DNA from: a virus
IMG/VR virus record: IMGVR_UViG_3300028840_001395
Location: 248,001 to 312,000 of that record
DNA: 64,000 nt
Reading direction: 5' to 3' (one strand)
Positions 31,362 to 39,207 of the stretch are shown one piece after another (within the stretch, counting starts at the first letter, position 1; the number at the start of each line of letters is the position of its first letter). The notes beneath the pieces are model-generated. The model searched no databases and was not told where the DNA came from. It saw only the letters and a program-made list of their open reading frames with translations. Both the position numbers and the translations under genes were made by a program.

Positions 31362-32774
31362 TCAGGGGATGATATTCCCCAAGCCATCCGTCCATTGGCC
31401 AAAGCCCATAGGGGGCGACCCACTCCATGTGAGCAGCATTCCGACACCCCCCGCACCCAGATCCATCGCATAGTACTGGAAACCGATGGGGACATTGGAG
31501 CCTGACGCTGTAGGCCGCTGATCAGGGCCTCCCGCTCCCGTAGTCCCGTAGCTCCTCAACCCCCGCCAGAGGGGCAGGATGAAGCCCTGGATGTTCCAGT
31601 TGGCCCAGGAGGCACCCATGAAACCGTCGAGTTGCACATCCCCGAGAAGAACGAACGAGGTGTTGTCAGAAAACAGAGGGACATCCGGCACTCCACCCAG
31701 AGCAGCGAGCTTCGGGGCGAACATCACCGAACCATTGACGAGCCTGATGCCATTATCCCCATTGAGCATCATATCTACCGCGATGACCGCACTGGAGTCC
31801 GCCTGGACAGCCCAGGAACCAGAACCTCCGCCGGGCGCGGAGTATCCATTGATGGAAGTGCTGCACCCGACCATGATCGAGGAGCTATTCTGGAGGATGA
31901 ACCCGTTGGCTCCGGGGTCTAGCACATCACAACCCCCGATGAACCAGGACAACCCGGCACCATCCAGGAATCCGCAGAGGCCCCCTGCTCCCCTTGTCGT
32001 GAGTCCAGCATAGGCCACTATGACGTTCCGGATGTTGCCGCCGGGATCGAGACCGAAGTTGTCCCCGAAGATAGCACGGCCATTGTTGGAGGTGTACTGG
32101 ACAGCAATGGTGAACGTCTGAGCATCTGTGAGCAGGTTCGGGGTACTTGCATCCACGATATGGATTGCCGAATCGGTCACTGTGGCAGAGGTTGACTCGG
32201 CCTCGATGCCATAGACGAGCGAGTTCTTGTCGGGGATGGTCAAGGTGTGACCCGATGCCGAAACGATGGACACCTGTTTCGTGGGGCCGAAGTTCGAGTC
32301 CCCAACGAGGCCGATGTACTCCGGCAGAACGACGTTCTCCGTGTACACGCCAGGAGCCACCTTGACCACGTATCTCTTCGTGGGAGCTTCGTCTGTGATG
32401 CTGTCCACGGCTGCCTGGATGGTCAGATAACCCCCAGCCCCCGCTGGATCGGTATCATCCCCGCCCTTGTGGACACGCACGACATTCTCCGGCGGATTCG
32501 CCCCGCCGATACCTGCGATGAACACCGGGTCGAACACGAATTCGTCGGTGACCTCACCGTTGTCGAGGAACGCCCGGATGACACCCTTGGAATAGGACAG
32601 AGCCACGTCAGAGGTGAACTGCAACTCGATGGTGCCGCCGACCGGAACGTACACGGCCCCGGCCCGCTGCTGGCCGTAGATCGGCCCATCGGTGGCTTCC
32701 CGCAGGTCAGTGATGAGGATGGAGGAGTTTCGCAACCCCCCGTGGTGCAAACGCAATACGATGCCGTAAGCCAT
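31362..32774 (-). CDS. Tail spike, beta-helix type, anchor family A
   Basis: 470 residues. The N-terminal 75 residues (LRLHHGGLRNSSILITDL, EATDGPIYGQQRAG, TSDVALSYSKGVI) belong to the anchor family of the spikes at 7581, 9263 and 19399, although the gene lies 10 kb from them. The next part (GGYLTIQAAVDSI, VVKVAPGVYTENVVLPEYIG) is pectin-esterase-like and enters a right-handed beta helix. Host-surface glycan binding or cleavage is likely; catalytic residues cannot be picked by eye. Confidence 0.8.
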   Translation of the reverse strand: MAYGIVLRLHHGGLRNSSILITDLREATDGPIYGQQRAGAVYVPVGGTIELQFTSDVALSYSKGVIRAFLDNGEVTDEFVFDPVFIAGIGGANPPENVVRVHKGGDDTDPAGAGGYLTIQAAVDSITDEAPTKRYVVKVAPGVYTENVVLPEYIGLVGDSNFGPTKQVSIVSASGHTLTIPDKNSLVYGIEAESTSATVTDSAIHIVDASTPNLLTDAQTFTIAVQYTSNNGRAIFGDNFGLDPGGNIRNVIVAYAGLTTRGAGGLCGFLDGAGLSWFIGGCDVLDPGANGFILQNSSSIMVGCSTSINGYSAPGGGSGSWAVQADSSAVIAVDMMLNGDNGIRLVNGSVMFAPKLAALGGVPDVPLFSDNTSFVLLGDVQLDGFMGASWANWNIQGFILPLWRGLRSYGTTGAGGPDQRPTASGSNVPIGFQYYAMDLGAGGVGMLLTWSGSPPMGFGQWTDGLGNIIP

Positions 32775-32809
32775 GACACCTCTCCTACCAGAGAGGCAAG
32801 ATAGGAAAG

Positions 32810-33400
32810 CTACCGGCCCGCACCATCCTCGTCGGCCTTGTCCTCGGCATCCGCGAGCTTCGCAGCCTCCTCCGCCCGAACTTCCTTGGCCTGGCTGTCC
32901 ACGATCTTGAGCAACCGCTTCTTCTCGGTGTCGAGGTGCATCGTCCCGGTATCACTACGCTCTCCGGTGTCCTTGTCGATGCGTCGGGAGGTCAGGCCGT
33001 GGGCTCCGGGCTTGATGGACTTCACGAAGGCGGGATCCATGTGGTCGATGGCGATATCCCACTGGAAGTCGAGGAACACCCCGGCCATGACCTGCACAGG
33101 CGGGTTGATCGGCATCTTCTGGCGGAAGATGCTCTGGCCGTTGGCCCGCCGTAGTTCCAGGTCGAGGAAATGGAGAGGGACGGGGGCGGACGGGCGGTTG
33201 AAGTCGAGCCGGAACTTGATGCCGACCCGAAGGTCACCCGCAAGGAGGTTCGGGTTCTCCAGGATGGCCCAGCCGTGGATGACCAGGACGAGATCCTTGG
33301 TCTCGATCAGTCGCTGGATGACCTCCTGCTCATCCTCGGACATGGGGACATAGAGGCCGTGGGGGTTCTTGCCGCCGAAGGGGTTCTGATCCTGGCTCAT
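32810..33400 (-). CDS. Probable structural protein
   Basis: 196 residues from ATG 33400 (overlapping the upstream stop). The middle is strand-rich (GVFLDFQWDIAIDHMD), resembling a small virion assembly protein, and the C-terminal 45 residues form a charged helix (KRLLKIVDSQAKEVRAEEA). No known family recognised. Its place between a spike and a cold-shock-like gene gives no firm hint. Confidence 0.55.
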   Translation of the reverse strand: MSQDQNPFGGKNPHGLYVPMSEDEQEVIQRLIETKDLVLVIHGWAILENPNLLAGDLRVGIKFRLDFNRPSAPVPLHFLDLELRRANGQSIFRQKMPINPPVQVMAGVFLDFQWDIAIDHMDPAFVKSIKPGAHGLTSRRIDKDTGERSDTGTMHLDTEKKRLLKIVDSQAKEVRAEEAAKLADAEDKADEDGAGR

Positions 33401-33885
33401 GTTGGACACACCTTTACGTGACAGGCTCGGGGTCGTCCTTGCCGGGTGCCAGCGTAGAACATGACCCTCCCACCTACGATAGGGATTCGGTCTTCGAGTA
33501 GCTCGCTCTTGTGGAGATGATAGGATATCCCATCATCACCCATAGCGAACCCAAAGGCCCTGGAGATATCGAACGCCTCAACCTTGCCCTCGACAGCAAT
33601 GGGAGCCGTGATCCGAACAACCTGGGAGGCCCTTGGTGCCCTCCCAGGCTGGGCCAGGGTGAAGTCCACATCCACGTCAACAAGCTCACCCAGAATCGGC
33701 GGTGGCGGCTTGGCCCAGGAACAGCCCGAACGGGGACAGACCTGGCACCGACGGTGCTCCATCCATCCTACGCCCGGCTGGAAGGCCCCAAGATGAAAGA
33801 AGGCCTGTTGGCCCGTCTCAGGGTCCGTAGTGAAGCCGTAGAGCCGAGCGGGGACATACTTGCTCACCCGCATCGATACGGGCAC
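33397..33885 (-). CDS. Tandem cold-shock-domain-like protein
   Basis: 162 residues from GTG 33885 (AGGGGG six bases upstream). The C-terminal half reads GKVEAFDISRAFGFAMGDDG, then YHLHKSELL and GRVMFYAGTRQGRPRACHV. This follows the cold-shock pattern (G-K-V-x-x-F-D...G-F-G-F-I...F-V-H...G-x-x-V-x-F...G-x-x-A-x-x-V) with weaker RNP2 residues. The N-terminal half (RLYGFTTDPETGQQAFFHLG) looks like a second, shorter copy, separated by a CQVC...C Cys-rich loop. Cold-shock domains bind single-stranded nucleic acid. A phage RNA chaperone is plausible. Confidence 0.6.
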   Translation of the reverse strand: MPVSMRVSKYVPARLYGFTTDPETGQQAFFHLGAFQPGVGWMEHRRCQVCPRSGCSWAKPPPPILGELVDVDVDFTLAQPGRAPRASQVVRITAPIAVEGKVEAFDISRAFGFAMGDDGISYHLHKSELLEDRIPIVGGRVMFYAGTRQGRPRACHVKVCPT

Positions 33886-33897
33886 TTGAGCCCCCTG

Positions 33898-34368
33898 CTA
33901 CTTCCAGCTCTTGGCTGCCTTCTTGAGCGCCTTGAGGATGTCCACCTTGGTGTTCCGCATGGTGAGGCCCTTGGCTTTCATCCTCTTGGCCACCTTCAGA
34001 AGCTGCTCCTTGGTCATGTCCTTGTCGAACTTCGGGACAGGACGCGCCTTGGGCTTCGGGGCAGGCTTCTTGGCCGGAGCAGGCTTGGCCTTTACCGGGG
34101 CGGGCTTGGGCTTCGGCGGAGCAGGCTTCGGCTTCGCCGGGGCGGGCTTCGAGGGCTTGATCTTCACCTCGTCGTCCGCCGTGCCCAGCTTGCCGTCCGG
34201 CCCCGCTGTGACGGTCGCGGTCATCGCACCGACCTTGACCTCCACCTTGGGCTCCTTGGCGGCCTCGACAGCCTCTTGCTCGGCCTGGCGGGCTTCAGCT
34301 TCGACCTGCTGTGTCCGCTGCTGCTTGATCTGGCGCATCCGCGCCGAAGGGGGTCTGTAGCCTGGCAT
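33898..34368 (-). CDS. Lys/Pro/Ala-rich histone-like protein with SAP/Rho-N-like C-terminus
   Basis: 156 residues. The middle (about 70-110) is a low-complexity run of PKPAP and PAPAK repeats similar to histone H1-like tails. A short calcium-binding-like turn (GPDGKLGTADDE) precedes it. The C-terminal 40 residues (TKEQLLKVAKRMKAKGLTMR then TKVDILKALKKA) form a helix-loop-helix typical of SAP or Rho N-terminal domains, which bind nucleic acid. It is likely DNA-associated in the virion or in infected cells. Confidence 0.6.
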   Translation of the reverse strand: MPGYRPPSARMRQIKQQRTQQVEAEARQAEQEAVEAAKEPKVEVKVGAMTATVTAGPDGKLGTADDEVKIKPSKPAPAKPKPAPPKPKPAPVKAKPAPAKKPAPKPKARPVPKFDKDMTKEQLLKVAKRMKAKGLTMRNTKVDILKALKKAAKSWK

Positions 34369-34381
34369 GGCTCCTCCCTTG

Positions 34382-34768
34382 CTAGGCGCTGAGAAGGCCC
34401 TTGATCAGTCCGGCAAGGATCTGGCCCAGAATCTTCGAGGTCTTGGCCAGGAAGTCGTTCACTGCGGACTTCTGGTCGGCCTCGGCGTTCTGGAGCTGTG
34501 CCACGATGTCACTCGCAGTCCGCAGATCCGCCCAGTCGATCTCGGGCAACTCATCGCCGTCCATGAGCTTGTTCACGTAGTCGAGGGCGAGCTGGATGCC
34601 GTCTACGCCGTGGCTCTCGATGGCGTTGATGAGCAGGTTCATCACCGTCTTCTTCCACGCCTCGTCCATGCCCTCGGTCAGGCCCTTCAACTCGTCAGCC
34701 AGGGCATCCACCCCAGCCTGTCCGAGAATCGGCACCAGTTCGTTCAGCATCTTCATCAGGGCGTCCAT
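34382..34768 (-). CDS. Small helical protein with amphipathic C-terminus
   Basis: 128 residues from ATG 34768 (GGAGG six bases upstream, TGATG overlap). It is almost all helix, acidic in the middle, and ends in KILGQILAGLIKGLLSA, an amphipathic helix that could associate with membranes. It precedes nothing recognisable but follows a lipoprotein and a holin-like gene, so involvement in lysis is possible. Confidence 0.55.
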   Translation of the reverse strand: MDALMKMLNELVPILGQAGVDALADELKGLTEGMDEAWKKTVMNLLINAIESHGVDGIQLALDYVNKLMDGDELPEIDWADLRTASDIVAQLQNAEADQKSAVNDFLAKTSKILGQILAGLIKGLLSA

Positions 34769-35214
34769 CACTCACCTCCCTCGGTGGCCGGTGCTTCGGG
34801 GGCCGCTTCCGGTGCGGGTGTAGGCTCCGGCGCTGCCGGGGGCGGCGGCTCGGGAGCCGCCGGGCAGAGGGTCTCGATGGCCGGGATCTCCGGAGGATCC
34901 TTCGGCGGACGCTCCTCGGTCAGACCCGCATTGTAGAGGGACATCGCCTTGTGCCACGGTAGCCGGGTCTCGATGACCAGCACCAGGTCGGCAGCCTTCT
35001 CGCAGTCCTTCGTGGTGAACTTGCCATCCGCACAGGCGCACTCCAGAGTGATGAGCTTCTTCAGCGATGCAGCGCTCTGCATCGACATCTGACCCATCAA
35101 CTCCAGTTCGGCCTTGTAGGCGTTCGCGTCACGCACCACGGTCTTGTTGCAGCTCGACCCCAGCAGCATCGGCACCAGAGTCAGAACTGCGAGCAACAGA
35201 ATCCAACGTCTCAT
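34768..35214 (-). CDS. Proline-rich lipoprotein, possible outer-membrane spanin
   Basis: 148 residues. The N-terminus is a lipoprotein signal: basic MRR, hydrophobic WILLLAVLTLVPMLL, lipobox LGSSC with Cys22. The mature part is helical, then strongly Pro/Ala/Glu-rich (PAAPEPPPPAAPEPTPAPEA). Pro-rich lipoproteins next to holins recall o-spanins, which join with an inner-membrane partner to disrupt the outer membrane of Gram-negative hosts, but this one is longer than usual. A -10-like TAGAGT lies at 35253-35258. Confidence 0.6.
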   Translation of the reverse strand: MRRWILLLAVLTLVPMLLGSSCNKTVVRDANAYKAELELMGQMSMQSAASLKKLITLECACADGKFTTKDCEKAADLVLVIETRLPWHKAMSLYNAGLTEERPPKDPPEIPAIETLCPAAPEPPPPAAPEPTPAPEAAPEAPATEGGE

Positions 35215-35255
35215 CTCATCTCCCTGTTTGCCCTCTCCACGGGGCTGTTGACACT

Positions 35256-35591
35256 CTACCCAGGCTTTTCGGTATCGTTCTCACTCTCGGGCTTCTTCCC
35301 ACCCTTGAGAGACACACCCTTCATCACCACATCCTGGCCCGCGTTGGCCGCGATCTGAGCCACCTGGATGTAGCGGTCAAGAGCCGCCTGGCCCCCGATG
35401 TACAACGCCTCCACGAACCCAGCCACCAGGATAACGGCAATCATGATTGCCCAGACCTGGTGCGGGATGGCGTCCTTGCCCCAGAACAGAACGAGGAGCA
35501 GGACAACCTTCCATAGCACTTCCGAGATCAGGAAGGCGATGAACTTCTTCGACTGCAAGGGCGACTTGGAGTGCCCGTTTCCCTCATCCAT
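35256..35591 (-). CDS. Holin-like membrane protein
   Basis: 111 residues from ATG 35591, with GAGGAGG upstream. Two hydrophobic segments (about 18-38, FLISEVLWKVVLLLVLFWG; and about 46-66, VWAIMIAVILVAGFVEALYI) are joined by a short polar loop. The N-terminus is short and charged and the C-terminus is long and polar. This fits a two-TM phage holin or a small membrane protein of the tail region. It is followed by the lipoprotein gene, consistent with a lysis cassette. Confidence 0.6.
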   Translation of the reverse strand: MDEGNGHSKSPLQSKKFIAFLISEVLWKVVLLLVLFWGKDAIPHQVWAIMIAVILVAGFVEALYIGGQAALDRYIQVAQIAANAGQDVVMKGVSLKGGKKPESENDTEKPG

Positions 35592-36154
35592 CACGAACCT
35601 CCTCTTCCACCACGAGGCGGAGGACGCGCTCCGGCACGTCCATTTGCCCCACCACCCAATCCACCAACCCCGCCCTTCGGCCCCTTCGTCTGGATGCCCA
35701 CGGTGTTCTGGCTCGCCTGAAAATTGTCCTCGATGAACTTGGGGTCATCCACCACGTAGGTCACGATTCCTTGGAGGATCTCATCCAGGCGGGCTCTTTC
35801 TTCGGGAAGCAGCTTGGGGTAGAGACGGTTGAAAGACTCTCGGGCCTCGGGGATTTCCCGCAGGATGTCGTAGATCATCGCAGCTTCAAGGCGGGGTGGA
35901 TTACAGTCGTCGCCCTCGACGCCCTTCAGCGTGTTGTCTCCGATGTTGTTGATCCACCACTCATTGCCCCAGTCGATGAGATCGACCGCACAAGAGCCAA
36001 TGGAACCGCCCCCGACACTGCCACCCCCGACACTGCCACCCCAACCCGCTCCTGGATCTGGGCACGGAGGAAGGGGCGGAGCGCCGCCGCCACCCCCACT
36101 GCCGCCGCCGGGACTACCCGGATTTCCGGCTTTGAGATTGGAGCAATCGGCCAT
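35591..36154 (-). CDS. Gly/Pro-rich protein of unknown function
   Basis: 187 residues. The first 55 residues are low-complexity Gly, Ser and Pro (GGSVGGGSVGGGSIG repeats) and the last 30 are Gly/Arg-rich. Between them is a compact helical core (YDILREIPEARESFNRLYPK) with conserved-looking Trp/Asn residues (WGNEWWINNIGDN). It might be a virion linker or a small tail protein. No family recognised. Confidence 0.5.
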   Translation of the reverse strand: MADCSNLKAGNPGSPGGGSGGGGGAPPLPPCPDPGAGWGGSVGGGSVGGGSIGSCAVDLIDWGNEWWINNIGDNTLKGVEGDDCNPPRLEAAMIYDILREIPEARESFNRLYPKLLPEERARLDEILQGIVTYVVDDPKFIEDNFQASQNTVGIQTKGPKGGVGGLGGGANGRAGARPPPRGGRGGS

Positions 36155-36208
36155 GCCTGTCGCACCCCCGTCCTACTTTCGGGGGTGTTATAGGCGAGCA
36201 ACCGAGAA

Positions 36209-36865
36209 TCAGTCCTTGGATTCGTCCAGAATGGCGTCCAGATCGAGGCCATCACTCTCGTTCATCGCGGCCTGCATGTCGGGCTGCTGGGGAGGGTCAT
36301 CGAGCAGGTCAGCAGGGAGGTCGGAGGACTCATCGAAGGGGAGTTCGGAAGGGTCTACCACCCGAGGAGGCGTGATGGCATCGCCGGTCTTCATCCGCTT
36401 CTTCTTGGCCTTTCGCTTCGTGGGAGGCTTCGACGCTTTGGCGTCCTGCAAGGCAGCGAAGATCTTGCGCTTGGATCGACCCAGGCCCGAGATGTCCACC
36501 CCGAGCCTCTCGGCCTCGGCCCGGAGTTCCTTGATGGAAGGGAGGTTGGACATCCAGGTGCGCTTCTCCCCAGCCTTCTTCGGCGTGACTTCGAGGAGGA
36601 TGGTGCCATTCGAGTTGACCGTGATGGTGCAGGAACCACCCCGGCCAGCCTCCCGAGCCGCCGCCTCGGCTACGACCCCGGTGAGCGGATTCTCTTCCAG
36701 GTGCTTCTGGCAGCGCCGGATGGAGTCCGCAAGCTCATCCTTCTTGGCCTGGAGATAGGCGTAGAGGGAGCCCCCGCTGTGCGGGTCACGTTCTGCGAGG
36801 AGCGACTGAGCCCATTCCTCTCGGAGGGGCTCCTGGTGAACTTTCTTCGAGTACTTTTTGCCCAT
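36209..36865 (-). CDS. Protein with SAP-like segment and acidic tail
   Basis: 218 residues. An N-terminal charged helix precedes the strand pair CTITVNSNGTILLEV. A helix-loop-helix (SIKELRAEAERLGVDISGLG then KRKIFAALQDA, about 117-150) resembles SAP domains. The end is Lys-rich and then acidic (SSDLPADLLDDPP). Nucleic-acid binding is likely but not proven. It is divergent to the DnaQ-like gene. Confidence 0.5.
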   Translation of the reverse strand: MGKKYSKKVHQEPLREEWAQSLLAERDPHSGGSLYAYLQAKKDELADSIRRCQKHLEENPLTGVVAEAAAREAGRGGSCTITVNSNGTILLEVTPKKAGEKRTWMSNLPSIKELRAEAERLGVDISGLGRSKRKIFAALQDAKASKPPTKRKAKKKRMKTGDAITPPRVVDPSELPFDESSDLPADLLDDPPQQPDMQAAMNESDGLDLDAILDESKD

Positions 36866-36928
36866 CGGACTCTCCCGAGGCAGTTTGTCCCGAGATGTTT
36901 ACCCTACCACCCACCCCGACGTACCCCC

Positions 36929-36951
36929 GAAAGTTTCCGGGCGAAACTTTC
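36929..36951. repeat. Perfect 9-bp inverted repeat between divergent genes
   Basis: GAAAGTTTC (36929-36937), a 5-nt spacer, GAAACTTTC (36943-36951). It lies between the divergent starts at 36865 and 37003 and could be an operator or a hairpin. A related pair occurs at 26370-26385. Confidence 0.55.
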
Positions 36952-37002
36952 ATAGCCCCCCATGTCGCCTCGTGGGTGTATTATGACCCAGGAGGTCAAC
37001 GC

Positions 37003-37608
37003 ATGAGCCAGTCGAAGAAGGTGCCCCTACAGGACAAGCCCCTGGTGTTCGTGGACGTGGAGACTTCGGGCCTTGACCCGCAAGTACAGGAGATACTTGA
37101 GTTCGCAGCGGTGAGGGATACGGGGGAGAGCATGGTCACCAAGATCAAGCCCAAGCGCATCGAGACCGCCTCGGAGTATGCCCTCAAGCTCAACGGCTAC
37201 AACGAGGATGACTGGGCAGACGCCCCGGAGATGGCGGACATCCTGCCCGAGATCGTGGAATTCCTCAAGGATTCCGTGATTGCGGGACAGAATCCTCGCT
37301 TCGACGCGAGCTTCATCAACGCTGCCAGCAAGGAGCATGGCATCGACCTGAAAGTGGACTACCACGTCATCGACGTGGCCACGTTGACCTACGAGCATCT
37401 CTTCCCGTGTGGAATCGAGAGTCTGTCTCTGAAGAACGTCTGCGAGTTCCTGGGCATCCCGCCGGAGCCCAACGTCCATCGGGCCTTGAACGGCGCTCTG
37501 ACGGCCCGGAGGGTGTATCACATCCTGTTGCGGGCGAACTGCCTGCAGAGGCTACAATGGCGTGTGAGGGGGGCGCTCAGGAAGAGACAGCGAGGAACGA
37601 ACCCCTAG
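37003..37608 (+). CDS. DnaQ-like DEDDh exonuclease with altered motif III
   Basis: 201 residues from ATG 37003, with AGGAGG seven bases upstream; a longer upstream frame is not supported. It has exo I LVFVDVETSGLDP (D18, E20), exo II VIAGQNPRFDASFI (D101) and a motif III with His159 in VHRALNGALTARRV. In DEDDh enzymes the residue five after this His is a catalytic Asp (HRAL-x-D); here it is Gly164 (GGC instead of GAC). The family removes 3' nucleotides from DNA or RNA. Activity may be reduced or lost. The gene ends 4 nt inside the convergent gene at 37605. Confidence 0.75.
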   Translation: MSQSKKVPLQDKPLVFVDVETSGLDPQVQEILEFAAVRDTGESMVTKIKPKRIETASEYALKLNGYNEDDWADAPEMADILPEIVEFLKDSVIAGQNPRFDASFINAASKEHGIDLKVDYHVIDVATLTYEHLFPCGIESLSLKNVCEFLGIPPEPNVHRALNGALTARRVYHILLRANCLQRLQWRVRGALRKRQRGTNP

Positions 37609-38525
37609 ACGGGACCGACTTCCTTGTCCAGTTCGTCCATCATCTTCTCGATAGCACCCATCCCCTTGAGGGCCTTGTCCTTGCTGTTCTTGGCGATACG
37701 GGTGCGCTCCACGAACCCCTTGAGCCACTTCTTCAGGTCACCCGTGAACCCCAGGATGCGCTGCATGATGGAGTTGGTGCCGCCGACAATCCACTCCTTG
37801 ATGGAGACCACGGTGTCCACGAGGCCCGCGTTCTTCATGATGCCCGGCGGGACACTGGCGGTCTTCGCCACGATGTCGATGGCCTGGCCAGCCTTGGAGT
37901 AGTGGGTGCCGTCCTCGATGGCAGCCTCGATCACGGTGAGGATCTGATCGGCCACCTCCTTCTCGAAGGTGTTGAGGATGCGGTTCCGCAGGTCGCCAGC
38001 CTTGCCCGACTTGATCTCATCGGGAGCCGCCATGAGCTGCTTGGAGCCAGGGCGCTTGCGCTGGAGGACGACCCGGAACTTCAGGAGATACTTCTCCAGT
38101 TCCATCATGTAGTTGGTCTTCTCCGCCAGATTCCCACCGGCTTCCTTGATCTTGGCGAGGCCTGCCTTCTCCTCCTTCTCAAGCTGCTTGATCCGCTTGT
38201 AGTCGTCTCCGACACGGGCGAGGATGGTCTCGGACTCCTGCCGGATCGCTGTGAGGCTATCCAGGAGGGCCACCAACTGGCTGTTGCTCATCGGTGGCAG
38301 AGCCTTGATCTCCACGGTCGGGTTCTTCTTCGCCGCCGTCTTGGAGGTCTCGGTCGCCATCACCTCACGGTGGGTGGCGATGGCCTCAGCCAGACCCGCC
38401 CGCTGCTCGGAGGACAGCTTGTGGGCCTTCTTCTTGAGGACGGGAAGCAGCTTCTTCCGCAAGCCCGGATTCTCGTAGGCCTTGCGGACGAGCTTGCTCC
38501 GTAGGGACTTTGCGGAAGCGCTCAT
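37605..38525 (-). CDS. Coiled-coil protein with head-type N-terminus
   Basis: 306 residues. The start (SLRSKLVRKAYENPGLRKKLLPVLKK) has the L-x-x-K-L-(I/V)-R-x-A-Y-E-N-P-x-L-R pattern found at the N-terminus of many phage virion proteins. Residues about 80-150 form a long coiled coil (ESETILARVGDDYKRIKQL). The C-terminal part is helical and basic. A scaffold, injected or internal head protein is likely by sequence style; no enzyme motif. Confidence 0.6.
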   Translation of the reverse strand: MSASAKSLRSKLVRKAYENPGLRKKLLPVLKKKAHKLSSEQRAGLAEAIATHREVMATETSKTAAKKNPTVEIKALPPMSNSQLVALLDSLTAIRQESETILARVGDDYKRIKQLEKEEKAGLAKIKEAGGNLAEKTNYMMELEKYLLKFRVVLQRKRPGSKQLMAAPDEIKSGKAGDLRNRILNTFEKEVADQILTVIEAAIEDGTHYSKAGQAIDIVAKTASVPPGIMKNAGLVDTVVSIKEWIVGGTNSIMQRILGFTGDLKKWLKGFVERTRIAKNSKDKALKGMGAIEKMMDELDKEVGPV

Positions 38526-38590
38526 TTTCTTCTCCTCGGGTTAAGGGCGACTCACCCTACCTATTCGTAAATGGCAGCACTATAGAAGGG

Positions 38591-38881
38591 CTATTGAGAA
38601 TCAGGCCGTCCCTGCAATGCAGCCTTCTCCCTACGCATTTCTTCGGTCATCTCTTCAGTGAGCAGCCTGACCTGGACTCCAAGGTCGGTCAGACCCTTGA
38701 AATATGCCTGTGCGATGGCCTCCGAAGCGACGATCTTCCAGAACAACTGACCGTGACCGGGATAGTCGAGGGAGGGGTTGTCCGGCAGACCAACCGATAT
38801 CTGCGGCCCGGACGTGATGTGAAACGTCCAGACCTGCTTCAGGCCGAGATCTTGAACGTCTTGTCTGCCGCTTCCTGCCAC
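38591..38881 (-). CDS. Small protein, start uncertain
   Basis: About 96 residues if it starts at GTG 38881 (GGAGG is 10 bases upstream, overlap of 43 nt with the previous gene). An alternative is a CTG overlapping the previous TGA. The body (LFWKIVASEAIAQAYFKGL) is helical and the end is charged (EEMTEEMRREKAAL). Function unknown. Confidence 0.45.
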   Translation of the reverse strand: MAGSGRQDVQDLGLKQVWTFHITSGPQISVGLPDNPSLDYPGHGQLFWKIVASEAIAQAYFKGLTDLGVQVRLLTEEMTEEMRREKAALQGRPDSQ

Positions 38882-39189
38882 TTGAGCATTGCCTCCACCC
38901 GCTTCTCCCCCTCCCATCCCACGAAGCTCGTCGTGAAATGGGTGTTATCAGGGAGGAACACGGGTTCTGTGGCGGCACAGACAGACATCCGCCCACCGCC
39001 AGAAAAGATTGCCGTGCGGCCCGAGAACTTCGCCTTGTCAGGGAGTGCCGCCGCGATGTAGCGGGAACACTCCGCCGAGACCTTCGTTGAAGGACAGACG
39101 ATGACCACCCACTCGCTGGACGCCTGGACATACTTGAGGATCTTCTGGAGCACGAAGGAGCGATTCAGGAACTTGAGGTCGATCACCAT
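38839..39189 (-). CDS. Small alpha/beta phage protein
   Basis: 116 residues from ATG 39189. The N-terminus (EWVVIVCPSTKVSAECSRYI) looks like a strand-loop-helix of a P-loop-like or Rossmann-type fold without a complete motif, with two Cys. A strand pair (GRTAIFSGGGRMSVCAATE) follows. Its end overlaps the next gene. Unknown function. Confidence 0.5.
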   Translation of the reverse strand: MVIDLKFLNRSFVLQKILKYVQASSEWVVIVCPSTKVSAECSRYIAAALPDKAKFSGRTAIFSGGGRMSVCAATEPVFLPDNTHFTTSFVGWEGEKRVEAMLKWQEAADKTFKISA

Positions 39190-39207
39190 CGAGCACCTCC
39201 CCTACTA

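Noticed and set aside
34064-34150. Tandem DNA repeat in the PKPAP region
   Set aside because: The repetition follows from the protein's low-complexity Lys/Pro/Ala sequence; not a separate element.
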